IMG/VR virus record: IMGVR_UViG_3300025647_000209
Location: 1 to 27,760 of that record
Origin: a virus
Reading direction: 5' to 3' (one strand)
DNA length: 27,760 nt
How positions within the stretch are numbered: the stretch's first letter is position 1; each line of letters starts with the position of its first letter. The notes under the pieces were generated by a model. It was not told the DNA's origin. It was given only the letters and a program-made list of their open reading frames with translations, and did not search any database. This document shows positions 20,636 through 27,722 of this stretch, one piece after another. The translations under genes were made by a program, and so were the position numbers.

Positions 20636-20756
20636 TTAAACTTCTGCATTCCACACAGCCTTTTTTAAATTGTTCGTGATGATTACAATGCTTCTTTTCA
20701 AAGATTACAGGCTCGAATGGTTTAGGTTTAAACAATCTTCTTAACCAAGCAAACAT
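20622..20756 (-). CDS. 44-residue Cys/His cluster protein, possible zinc binder
   Basis: ATG 20756 opens MFAWLRRLFKPKPFEPVIFE, then KKHCNHHEQFKKGCVECRSL and NVSN, stop TAA 20624-20622. The Cys/His set (H23, C24, H26, H27, C34, C37) with a G-C-x2-C knuckle resembles a zinc-binding motif. The N-terminal segment is basic/hydrophobic. Its ATG overlaps the preceding stop (TAATG), which supports it being real. No known family. Confidence 0.6.
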   Translation of the reverse strand: MFAWLRRLFKPKPFEPVIFEKKHCNHHEQFKKGCVECRSLNVSN

Positions 20757-20956
20757 TATCTAACTCCTTGAAAGTTAAAACCTTTAACTTGAATACGTTT
20801 TGTTCCTCTTGCACCTTGGCTCATACAATCATCACAGCCACAACCCATACCTCCGTTGTTTTTGTGCATACCACCACAACTTAATTTAACAGGTGGTACT
20901 TGTGAGTTAGGTCCTTTTTTAGGAGGAACTGTTGTTGTTAATTTTTTATTTATCAT
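20756..20956 (-). CDS. Cys/Gly-rich small protein, 66 residues
   Basis: It begins MINKKLTTTVPPKKGPNSQV, an opening I recall from many small marine-phage proteins, and then has VKLSCGGMHKNNGGMGCGCD followed by DCMSQGARGTKRIQVKGFNF and QGVR. Cys residues at 27, 39, 41 and 44 could bind a metal. 'LSCGGM-K' and the end F-x-G-V-[KR] recur in the 86-residue protein at 27121. It overlaps the next gene as TAATG and the previous as ATGA. Function unknown. Confidence 0.72.
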   Translation of the reverse strand: MINKKLTTTVPPKKGPNSQVPPVKLSCGGMHKNNGGMGCGCDDCMSQGARGTKRIQVKGFNFQGVR

Positions 20957-21660
20957 AATAAACTTTTATCTACGTTAGATGATATCACAACTTCTCCACC
21001 ATCATCATAAGCTTTAAAACCAGATAAAAATGGATTAGGTGTTGATACAGGATTTTTAATTTGTGTTACTGGTGTTTTACAAGGAGGTGTTGTTCCATCT
21101 GGACAAAGAGAAGGGTTATTATCTCCACTATTGTTATTAGCTCCTAAAGTATAGTTAGGTTTTTTATAAAAAGCTTCATCACCTGTATCTACAAATTTTT
21201 GTGACATTAAAGTTGGTTTATTTTTTAAATCAGTTGTGAGATTTTTAACTGTTTTAGCTCCTGCAGTTAATAATCCGATTGGTGCTTCAAATAACTTACT
21301 TGCACTCATAGTTAAAATAGTTCTACCTATGTTTAATAGTCCAGGACCTCCACCTGAAGTTCCTGTTGAACCTGTAGTTTTTGCTCCTGTATTTACTTGT
21401 GGTGATCCACCACCGCCATCTCCTGCGCTTGAATTAACTGATGAAGTCTGTCTGTCAGAATATGTGCTTATTCCAGGTTCACTAGATAATGCAGCTTCAT
21501 ATCCAGAAACTTCACTAGGAGAACCTCCTCTTCTTAATTGTTTAATTCCTTTTAATTTTCCAGAATTTTCCATAGCATAGAAAACAGTTTTACCTTTTTT
21601 CTTACCGTATTGCTTCTCCATTGAAGCTAAAATTTTTTTACCTTTGTCGTTTAGCGGCAT
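20953..21660 (-). CDS. GG-tailed structural-region protein, 235 residues
   Basis: The opening MPLNDKGKKILASMEKQYGK followed by KKGKTVFYAMENSGKLKGI is a widespread small helical domain in marine phages. The middle is a Gly/Ser/Thr-rich linker with PGLLNIGRTILTMSASKLFE as a helical segment. The end, SGFKAYDDGGEVVISSNVDK followed by SLL, has a FKAY-x2-GG-x-VV block also found at the end of the 771-residue protein. It overlaps the portal gene's stop by 23 bases and the next gene as ATGA. Probably head or neck-associated; role unknown. Confidence 0.72.
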   Translation of the reverse strand: MPLNDKGKKILASMEKQYGKKKGKTVFYAMENSGKLKGIKQLRRGGSPSEVSGYEAALSSEPGISTYSDRQTSSVNSSAGDGGGGSPQVNTGAKTTGSTGTSGGGPGLLNIGRTILTMSASKLFEAPIGLLTAGAKTVKNLTTDLKNKPTLMSQKFVDTGDEAFYKKPNYTLGANNNSGDNNPSLCPDGTTPPCKTPVTQIKNPVSTPNPFLSGFKAYDDGGEVVISSNVDKSLL

Positions 21661-23983
21661 TAGATCTCTCTCTTTGTATTCTTTCGTTCATATCCATTTT
21701 CTCCTCCGCAATTCTAATTCGTTCTGCAGCTTGATCTTCCGCAGATTCTAATTTCATTTTATCAAGGTCTATACGATCTTCAAACTCCATAGCTTTTCTT
21801 TCTATGTCTTGTTGAGTTTCCATAGCCTTTCTTTGCATATCCATAGCTTTTAAATCTAATTCTCTTTGTTTCAATGCAACTAGTGGATCTTCTTTTTGAC
21901 CACCTGCTTCTTCTTGAGCAAGTTGAGCAGTGATCTCTGCAACTTTTCTAGCTACCAAAGAATTAAATAAAACTTGAAATCCTTGAGGATCTGCTTGTGC
22001 TTGTGCTTGTAATTCAGGTGAATTTTGTACCATATCACCAATTTCACCGTGCGCTTTTAATGCAATGTGATCAGATATGTGTCCTTGTAGTAAAGCATAA
22101 ACCATTGGATTAATTTGAACCATTCTTGTAGCCATAAAAGCTCTGTGAGCCATAATATGTGCATCGTGATCTTGTTCAGGAAACGCTTTTAACATTTGCA
22201 TCTGTAATGATTTAGCATTTTCAGTTGCAGGATCTTCAGGTTGAGGCATTATTTCTGGTTTTAGTAATGCATCGATATTTTTTGTTCCTAAAGCTTCATA
22301 AACTCGTCTGTAAGCTTCTCTTAAGTTGTGCATTTGCGGATTTGAGATAGCAATTTTTAAATTTTCGTTTGCTAAAGTTACTCTTTGTGACATTGAAAAG
22401 ATATTTGGGTCTGCAACAGGAATTACATCAACTCTATCATCAAAATCTTGTAATTTTACAAATCTATCTGCGTTTGTAACTGCATATGGATACACAGGAG
22501 GTAAATAATCAGCAAAAACTTTTGCTAAAAGTCTAAATTCTTGTCTCATTGCATAGTAACATCGCTTGTGAATAGCACTCATAACCCTCGAACCACGTTC
22601 CAAGAGAGCAATTGTTGTTCCAACAGCTCTATTTTGAGCATCTTCACCTAATTGCATGTCTGCAATCGCTGCAAATCTTTGTCCAGCTTGTACTACGAAG
22701 CCTAAAAGTTGGAATAAAGTAGCACTTGGCTCTTTAAAAGGTAAAATTTGAAACTGATCTCTGATATTTCCACCGGGAGCATCAACATCTCTGAACTCTC
22801 CAGGTTGAAAAGGTTGGTCATCATCTCTAATTCTGATACCTCTAGACTTAAATCCAGCAGGTAAGTTTGCTAAAGTACCTGCATCAAGCAATTGTCTTAA
22901 GGCTTGAGTAGCAGATCGTGATAATCCACCTATCATATGAATTAAACCAAAGCCATAAAAGCCTAAACCAGGTAAAAATTTGTAATGTACGAAGTATTCT
23001 TTTCTTTGATAAGTGTCATCATCTTGATTATAATTTCTATAAATAGATAAAACTTCTCCTGAACCTTCATCAATAGATACGATGTAAGGTAATTTAACTT
23101 CTTTTTCTGCATTTTCTACTTCAAACTCATTTAAGTTTAAATCAATATGCATTTCTAAAATATTATATTGATATTCTTTTTCTCCAGCAGGTTTAACACC
23201 TTCTAATTCGTTCAACTTATCTTGTATTGGACTTCTTTCAGGTTGTTTAGGTAATAATTCTACATCTCTATAGAATCCTGCTTTTTGTTGTTTAAGTACA
23301 TCGTTCTCTGACATCTTAACAATGTGTGTAATTCTTTCGCAATCTTTTAAATCTGTTGCATAATATGGAACAACTAAATCTTCAGCAGGTACAAATTTAG
23401 CAACTGCTCTTTGTTTAATTTCATCATAATAAATTTTTTTAAATGCAGATCCTGCTAATGGTAAATAAAATAATAATTGATCTGTATCTGGTGTGTATTC
23501 TTCCATTTGTTCCATCAACATATAATTCATAAAATCTTTAACTCTTTCTGCTTGTTGTGAAACTTCTTGTGTATCCGCACCTATAACTTGAGTTCTTACA
23601 GGTCCATCACTTGGTAATAATTCTTTGTATGCTTGTGCTTGAAATTGTGTAACAGCTTCTGACAAAAGAGGATGGGTAACACCGCTTGCACCTTGGAAAG
23701 GTCTAGTATTTTGTACATACTTGAATCCAAGTAAGTCTAAACCTTGAGTGTAAGCTTGTTCCCAATCCCCTCTTGAAACTTTATCTTTTTTGAAATCTGA
23801 AATAAGTTCTTGAGAAATTCGTCCGAGAGTTCTCTCGTCCATTTCATCTGCTAAGTTTCTGTAAAAGTCTTCTTCAGGTGATTCTTGTTCTTCAGGAACA
23901 TCTTCACCTTCAAGTTCTACATCAACTTCTTCTTCCACTTCTTCAGTTTCAGGAAGTTCATTTTGTTTTTCTACTTCAGCCAT
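21638..23983 (-). CDS. Portal protein, P22-like
   Basis: This 781-residue protein has an acidic Glu-rich first 45 residues, then RTLGRISQELISDFKKDKVS, RGDWEQAYTQGLDLLGFKYV and HPLLSEAVTQFQAQAYKELL, blocks I associate with P22-type portal proteins. Later parts contain DMQLGEDAQNRAVGTTIALL and a long charged C-terminal coiled coil (REAYRRVYEALGTKN, LALKQRELDLKAMD-like, ERIRIAEEKMDMNER). The dodecameric portal ring forms the DNA channel at one vertex. Length is near P22 gp1 (725). It is followed by small GG-tailed genes and preceded by head-associated proteins. The terminase that should dock on it is not in the window. Confidence 0.9.
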   Translation of the reverse strand: MAEVEKQNELPETEEVEEEVDVELEGEDVPEEQESPEEDFYRNLADEMDERTLGRISQELISDFKKDKVSRGDWEQAYTQGLDLLGFKYVQNTRPFQGASGVTHPLLSEAVTQFQAQAYKELLPSDGPVRTQVIGADTQEVSQQAERVKDFMNYMLMEQMEEYTPDTDQLLFYLPLAGSAFKKIYYDEIKQRAVAKFVPAEDLVVPYYATDLKDCERITHIVKMSENDVLKQQKAGFYRDVELLPKQPERSPIQDKLNELEGVKPAGEKEYQYNILEMHIDLNLNEFEVENAEKEVKLPYIVSIDEGSGEVLSIYRNYNQDDDTYQRKEYFVHYKFLPGLGFYGFGLIHMIGGLSRSATQALRQLLDAGTLANLPAGFKSRGIRIRDDDQPFQPGEFRDVDAPGGNIRDQFQILPFKEPSATLFQLLGFVVQAGQRFAAIADMQLGEDAQNRAVGTTIALLERGSRVMSAIHKRCYYAMRQEFRLLAKVFADYLPPVYPYAVTNADRFVKLQDFDDRVDVIPVADPNIFSMSQRVTLANENLKIAISNPQMHNLREAYRRVYEALGTKNIDALLKPEIMPQPEDPATENAKSLQMQMLKAFPEQDHDAHIMAHRAFMATRMVQINPMVYALLQGHISDHIALKAHGEIGDMVQNSPELQAQAQADPQGFQVLFNSLVARKVAEITAQLAQEEAGGQKEDPLVALKQRELDLKAMDMQRKAMETQQDIERKAMEFEDRIDLDKMKLESAEDQAAERIRIAEEKMDMNERIQRERSNAAKRQR

Positions 23984-23985
23984 TG

Positions 23986-24429
23986 TTATGTTATGATAGT
24001 TCTTTTATTTCTTCCTAACTTACAGCCTCTAGCTAAAACCATAGTTCCGTTATTAGCTTTAATCATTTTACCTGTTTTAGCACTATAAGGATCTAGACCA
24101 AAAGATTCAGAAGATCTAGGTCCCATTTTAGGTAACATATCTCTAACTTTAGTTTTTGGATCGGTAGTAAAAATTTCATCTTTTAAAAAAGATTTAGTTT
24201 TTCCCCAAAATGAATTTGCGTCTCTAGCTTTTTTAGCCGCGATACCAGCTTCCATATTTTTTCTAGCACCCATTGCTAATGCAGTGTCGTTAGCCATTTC
24301 AGAACCAAGATCACCTGTATCAACTGCAGACGCAGCCATTTTAGCTTTATTCGCAGCACCTAGCATTTTAGCTCCTGCTACTCCTGCTAAACCTGCAATT
24401 AAAGCTTTTTTTAGTTTTTTGCTTGCCAT
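23986..24429 (-). CDS. Ala-rich head-associated protein, 147 residues
   Basis: It begins MASKKLKKALIAGLAGVAGA and continues KMLGAANKAKMAASAVDTGD, a hydrophobic/amphipathic Ala/Gly stretch, then RKNMEAGIAAKKARDANSFW and a basic C-terminus (NNGTMVLARGCKLGRNKRTI). AAGGAG precedes ATG 24429. The Ala/Gly helix with flanking Lys resembles membrane-active or ejection-protein segments. Its final RGCKLGRNKR is Gly/Arg-rich like the other tails. Probably head-packaged, by context only. Confidence 0.68.
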   Translation of the reverse strand: MASKKLKKALIAGLAGVAGAKMLGAANKAKMAASAVDTGDLGSEMANDTALAMGARKNMEAGIAAKKARDANSFWGKTKSFLKDEIFTTDPKTKVRDMLPKMGPRSSESFGLDPYSAKTGKMIKANNGTMVLARGCKLGRNKRTIIT

Positions 24430-24467
24430 GATATATATCTCCTTTTTGTTATAACAGAATTATAATA

Positions 24468-26783
24468 TCATGCAAATATATTTACGACTAGACCGCCTTC
24501 TTGGTAAGCTTTGAAAGGTTTAGTTTTCATTTCAGGAGTGATTTTTATACCAAAAGCTTTATAATATAGTCTTGGATCTCCTTCAGGAATCATATCAATA
24601 TAAAACTTACTACTTTGATTTAATTGATCTAAATAAAGCTCTGCATCTTTTCTACTAGCAAAAGCTGCTCTATGATCTGATACATCATCAGGTTTTAAAC
24701 CAAAGTCTTTTGCTTTTTCTGTTCCTCTAGTATCAATAACTTTAAAAGGTTTGTTAACATCTGATTTAGCAACTTCAATAGTTTTAACCTCTGAATTGTA
24801 TTGTCTTGCTAATTTTTTCATCACATTAGGAATAGTAGCTTCTTTTTTAGGATCTGTTAAATCTTTAATTAGTTTTGTTGCTGATGTATCGGTTCTATCT
24901 TCTGGATCTCTCGTTACAACATTTTGTTTTCTTCCATAGTTTTTAAAACCTGCTTTACCTGTGCTTGTTCCATAAAATTCTAAGTCACCTAAAAATCTGT
25001 TTCTTCCACCATATGTTTTTAAATGATGTATTTGTTCAACAGGATTTATTACAACCCAATCCGCATCTCCTCTTTGAGCTGCTTGTTTAATTGTATTTTT
25101 AATAGCGTGCACTCCCCAGTTTTCTTTTCCATACAAAGGTAAGAATGGAATTGCATCTTGTTTTAAAGAAACATCTCTTTCGGTAATACTTGCTAAGTTT
25201 AATGTATTCTTTTTTAATTCATTAAAATCATTTTCTAAAGAATAATATTTTCTTATATCTTCTTTAGTCATATTACGACCTTTGTCTGTAATTTGTTTCA
25301 TCTCATCTAATAAACCCTCTAGTTTTCTGTTTGATGAAAAAAACTCAACCTCTGCTCCAAATGGGTTTACAACTTTATCCCTTATTGGATTTTCTTTTTG
25401 TAATTTTTGATGGTAGTCTGATTGTATTTCATCAATTGAAATAATTCTTTGATTAGGATTTGCTCCTTGACGATATTGATATCTTACATGATAAATTTGA
25501 TTAGGTAGAGAACTATAGTGCTTTTGATATCCTTCAGGTAATTGCATACCAAAAGGTAATTTTTCTGGATAATAAACTACATCTTCGTGATAACTTAAAC
25601 CACCGTGTTTTCTATAGTCTCCGTGACTACCATATCTAGGTAGTTTATTTTCTTGTGAAAATAAACTTGCTCTTCTCATTAAATTTTGATTAGCGTTTTG
25701 TATAGTTACTAATTCTTCAGCAAAAGAAGCAGGTACCTCAACACCTAGGTCTCTTAACTCTTTATCAATTTGACCTAATCGATTAAGCTGACTTTTAAAT
25801 AAGCCTTCATTAAAAGAAGTATGTATACCTTGTCGTAAAGATTCTTCAGTGCCTCTTACAACATTCATTTGTTCTTTGTTATTTAAATTTCTAACAAAAG
25901 TAATTGCTTCTTTAATCTTTTCTTGTTTAGCTACATCTCCAGCATAGTTAGCTTGTAGACTTAATAATTTAGATTCTAAATTGTAAGATGCATTTGTGAT
26001 CTTACTACTCATATCTTGAACTTCATCAGCGAGTTTAGGATTAGTTGAGAAGCGTTTTGTAACAAGTTTATTAACAGGAGCTTTGTTTACAATATATAAT
26101 AAATCCATTTTAGTTAATGGAAGATTCTTCTCATCAGCATATTTTAAAAAGCCACCTACGACTCGACCATCTTTGTCTAATTGCAATAAGTTAGAGTCCC
26201 ATAACTCATCTCGTTTAATACCTTGATCAATCATTTTAAAATCAGGATTACCTGTTTTAAAATTACCTATTCCTTTTGATTGAAAATCTCTAATCCAATC
26301 TTTAGGTTTTCTTGCAGTATCGATAGGGTGTCGTGCAATAAAATCCCATAACGAAGAACCTATACCGTCTTTCTTAGTTCCACCAAACGATAGTGGATTA
26401 TGATAAGCCATTTTTTTAAGTTCTTTAGATCTTTCCATAATAGCCATTGCTTCAGCTTGTTTTGCTGATTGCTTAACTAACTGTTGAGCTCGTTCTGTTC
26501 TGTTTGGAGCAATCGCTAAAATCCCTGAGACTTCATCAACAACTTCTTTACTGGGCGTTGGTTCGGGGAGCTTGGGTGGTTTAAGTTTGATTGTTTTGTT
26601 AATGGCTCTAGCAATCGGGTTTCTAAGAGCCACGGCTCCGGCACCAGCTAAAGCGAGTCCTACGATTCCTTGCGTTGCAGAAGGTTCATATTTTTCTTTG
26701 TATTCAAAATCTGATGGAACAGAAGATGTTGGTTCTGTGTCACCTTTATTATTATATAATTTTTGTAAAGATGATTCAGCCAT
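24468..26783 (-). CDS. Large virion-associated protein with EIQSD polyvalent domain
   Basis: This 771-residue protein has an N-terminal hydrophobic segment (39-53, GIVGLALAGAGAVAL), helical stretches to about 380, then around 420-460 the block HYSSLPNQIYHVRYQYRQ...IISIDEIQSDYHQ and at about 536-580 PFLPLYGKENWGVHAIKNTI and ADWVVINP. This matches the recurring phage domain 'H-R...IEEIQSDWHQ...W-A-K--I--A...D-I' found in large polyvalent proteins; its activity is unknown. It ends KPFKAYQEGGLVVNIFA, resembling the 235-residue protein end. A role as an ejected protein is inferred from the position before the portal gene and the hydrophobic helix. It is TAATG-coupled to the previous gene. Confidence 0.75.
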   Translation of the reverse strand: MAESSLQKLYNNKGDTEPTSSVPSDFEYKEKYEPSATQGIVGLALAGAGAVALRNPIARAINKTIKLKPPKLPEPTPSKEVVDEVSGILAIAPNRTERAQQLVKQSAKQAEAMAIMERSKELKKMAYHNPLSFGGTKKDGIGSSLWDFIARHPIDTARKPKDWIRDFQSKGIGNFKTGNPDFKMIDQGIKRDELWDSNLLQLDKDGRVVGGFLKYADEKNLPLTKMDLLYIVNKAPVNKLVTKRFSTNPKLADEVQDMSSKITNASYNLESKLLSLQANYAGDVAKQEKIKEAITFVRNLNNKEQMNVVRGTEESLRQGIHTSFNEGLFKSQLNRLGQIDKELRDLGVEVPASFAEELVTIQNANQNLMRRASLFSQENKLPRYGSHGDYRKHGGLSYHEDVVYYPEKLPFGMQLPEGYQKHYSSLPNQIYHVRYQYRQGANPNQRIISIDEIQSDYHQKLQKENPIRDKVVNPFGAEVEFFSSNRKLEGLLDEMKQITDKGRNMTKEDIRKYYSLENDFNELKKNTLNLASITERDVSLKQDAIPFLPLYGKENWGVHAIKNTIKQAAQRGDADWVVINPVEQIHHLKTYGGRNRFLGDLEFYGTSTGKAGFKNYGRKQNVVTRDPEDRTDTSATKLIKDLTDPKKEATIPNVMKKLARQYNSEVKTIEVAKSDVNKPFKVIDTRGTEKAKDFGLKPDDVSDHRAAFASRKDAELYLDQLNQSSKFYIDMIPEGDPRLYYKAFGIKITPEMKTKPFKAYQEGGLVVNIFA

Positions 26784-27121
26784 TATAATAAATCCTTTAT
26801 GTAATCTTTAACTGAACCGCCTTTGGAAAACTTTTTTGTAAATTTAATTCCAAATTGTTTATCGAAAGATCCTTGTCCTTTAAAAGTATCTTTACCAAAA
26901 GGATGTTCAACATCAGCTCTACCTGAACCTTTGCCTACGCTTCCAGTAATTTTTAAATTAGTTGTATCAGTATCAATGATGTTATATTCACCTTTAACAC
27001 CATAATATCTATTTTCTGTTTCGACTTTAACTTTAGGATCAGGATTAAAAGAACCTTTAGAAATATTTATATTAGGTCCTATTTTGAATTTAGGCTTTTT
27101 ATCGGACATTTTATCGGACAT
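26783..27121 (-). CDS. Small protein with DYIKDLL tail, 112 residues
   Basis: It starts MSDKMSDKKPKFKIGPNINI, with two possible ATGs (27121 and 27109) owing to a 12-base duplication, then KVETENRYYGVKGEYNIIDT, TGSVGKGSGRADVEHPFGKD, FGIKFTKKFSKGGSVKDYIK and DLL. Alternating hydrophobic and polar residues suggest a beta structure. It ends DYIKDLL, shared with two other genes. The codons for KDL double as a ribosome-binding site for the 771-residue gene (AAGGATTT). It overlaps both neighbours as TAATG. Function unknown. Confidence 0.72.
   Translation of the reverse strand: MSDKMSDKKPKFKIGPNINISKGSFNPDPKVKVETENRYYGVKGEYNIIDTDTTNLKITGSVGKGSGRADVEHPFGKDTFKGQGSFDKQFGIKFTKKFSKGGSVKDYIKDLL
27098..27121. 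repeat. 12-base tandem duplication at gene start
   Basis: TTTATCGGACAT occurs twice in a row (27098-27109 and 27110-27121), encoding MSDK twice and giving two in-frame start codons. It looks like a recent slippage duplication. The outer ATG keeps the TAATG overlap with the previous gene. Confidence 0.75.
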
Positions 27122-27381
27122 TACTTAACTCCGATAAATTTTCCGCCCCTTACTGCTTTGCCCATTCCGCCACAAGATAAATTCAACATTGATTTAACTC
27201 TGCTTTCAGGACTAATAGAAAATCCAAATGCAGGAGGTTTTTCAAATTCACCTATACCTGTGATTCTCTTCGCTGCGTTTAAAGTAGCATCCGCTTCACC
27301 TGCTCTTTTACCAACATAGTTAGATGCTAATAAAGCTGCTCCCATAGGAATAGCTTTTTTAATTTTATCTCTTTTACTCAT
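27121..27381 (-). CDS. Small GG-tailed protein, 86 residues
   Basis: It begins MSKRDKIKKAIPMGAALLAS, with a short hydrophobic Ala/Gly segment, then NYVGKRAGEADATLNAAKRI, and ends LNLSCGGMGKAVRGGKFIGV plus K. The tail shares 'LSCGGM-K' and F-x-G-V-[KR] with the 66-residue protein. It overlaps the previous gene as ATGA and the next as TAATG. Probably a minor head component by position; no function known. Confidence 0.7.
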   Translation of the reverse strand: MSKRDKIKKAIPMGAALLASNYVGKRAGEADATLNAAKRITGIGEFEKPPAFGFSISPESRVKSMLNLSCGGMGKAVRGGKFIGVK

Positions 27382-27722
27382 AGTAAATCCTTAATGTAGT
27401 CAGCCATTCCACCTGTAGCTTTTTTATCTACTTTGACGTCTTCGCTTTTCTTGTCTTCGTTTTTTAATTTTGATTTAGCATACTCGTAACCTGCGCCTGC
27501 ACCTGCACCTACTTTTACTGCTGTATCTACAATTCTACCAATAGGTGATTTTTTAAAAATACTGCTAGCAACTTTTGAAACAGTTGTTGGTGCTGGTCTT
27601 GGCATATCTTTTAATGCCGAGCTAAATTTTACAGGTGAATTTTTATTCACTGTTGTTGTAGGAAATGATCCTAATGATTTATATTTGTCACTTAAACCTT
27701 TTAATTTACTTTTGTCAGCCAT
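27378..27722 (-). CDS. Small protein with DYIKDLL tail, 114 residues
   Basis: It begins MADKSKLKGLSDKYKSLGSF, has a Ser/Thr/Pro-rich part (VKFSSALKDMPRPAPTTVSK), a short hydrophobic Gly/Ala helix (GRIVDTAVKVGAGAGAGYEY) and ends ATGGMADYIKDLL. AAAGGAG lies about ten bases before ATG 27722, so it begins a translated unit here. It is the first gene seen in the transcript within the window; the promoter and terminase genes must be further upstream. Function unknown; the Ala/Gly helix is like those of ejection proteins. Confidence 0.72.
   Translation of the reverse strand: MADKSKLKGLSDKYKSLGSFPTTTVNKNSPVKFSSALKDMPRPAPTTVSKVASSIFKKSPIGRIVDTAVKVGAGAGAGYEYAKSKLKNEDKKSEDVKVDKKATGGMADYIKDLL

Noticed and set aside
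26783-27722. DYIKDLL tails explained only as coding ribosome-binding sites
   Set aside because: It works for two of three copies (AAGGAT before the next ATG) but not for the copy at 20405, which uses AAAGAT with the next ATG eight bases beyond the stop; kept as an alternative, not the main reading.
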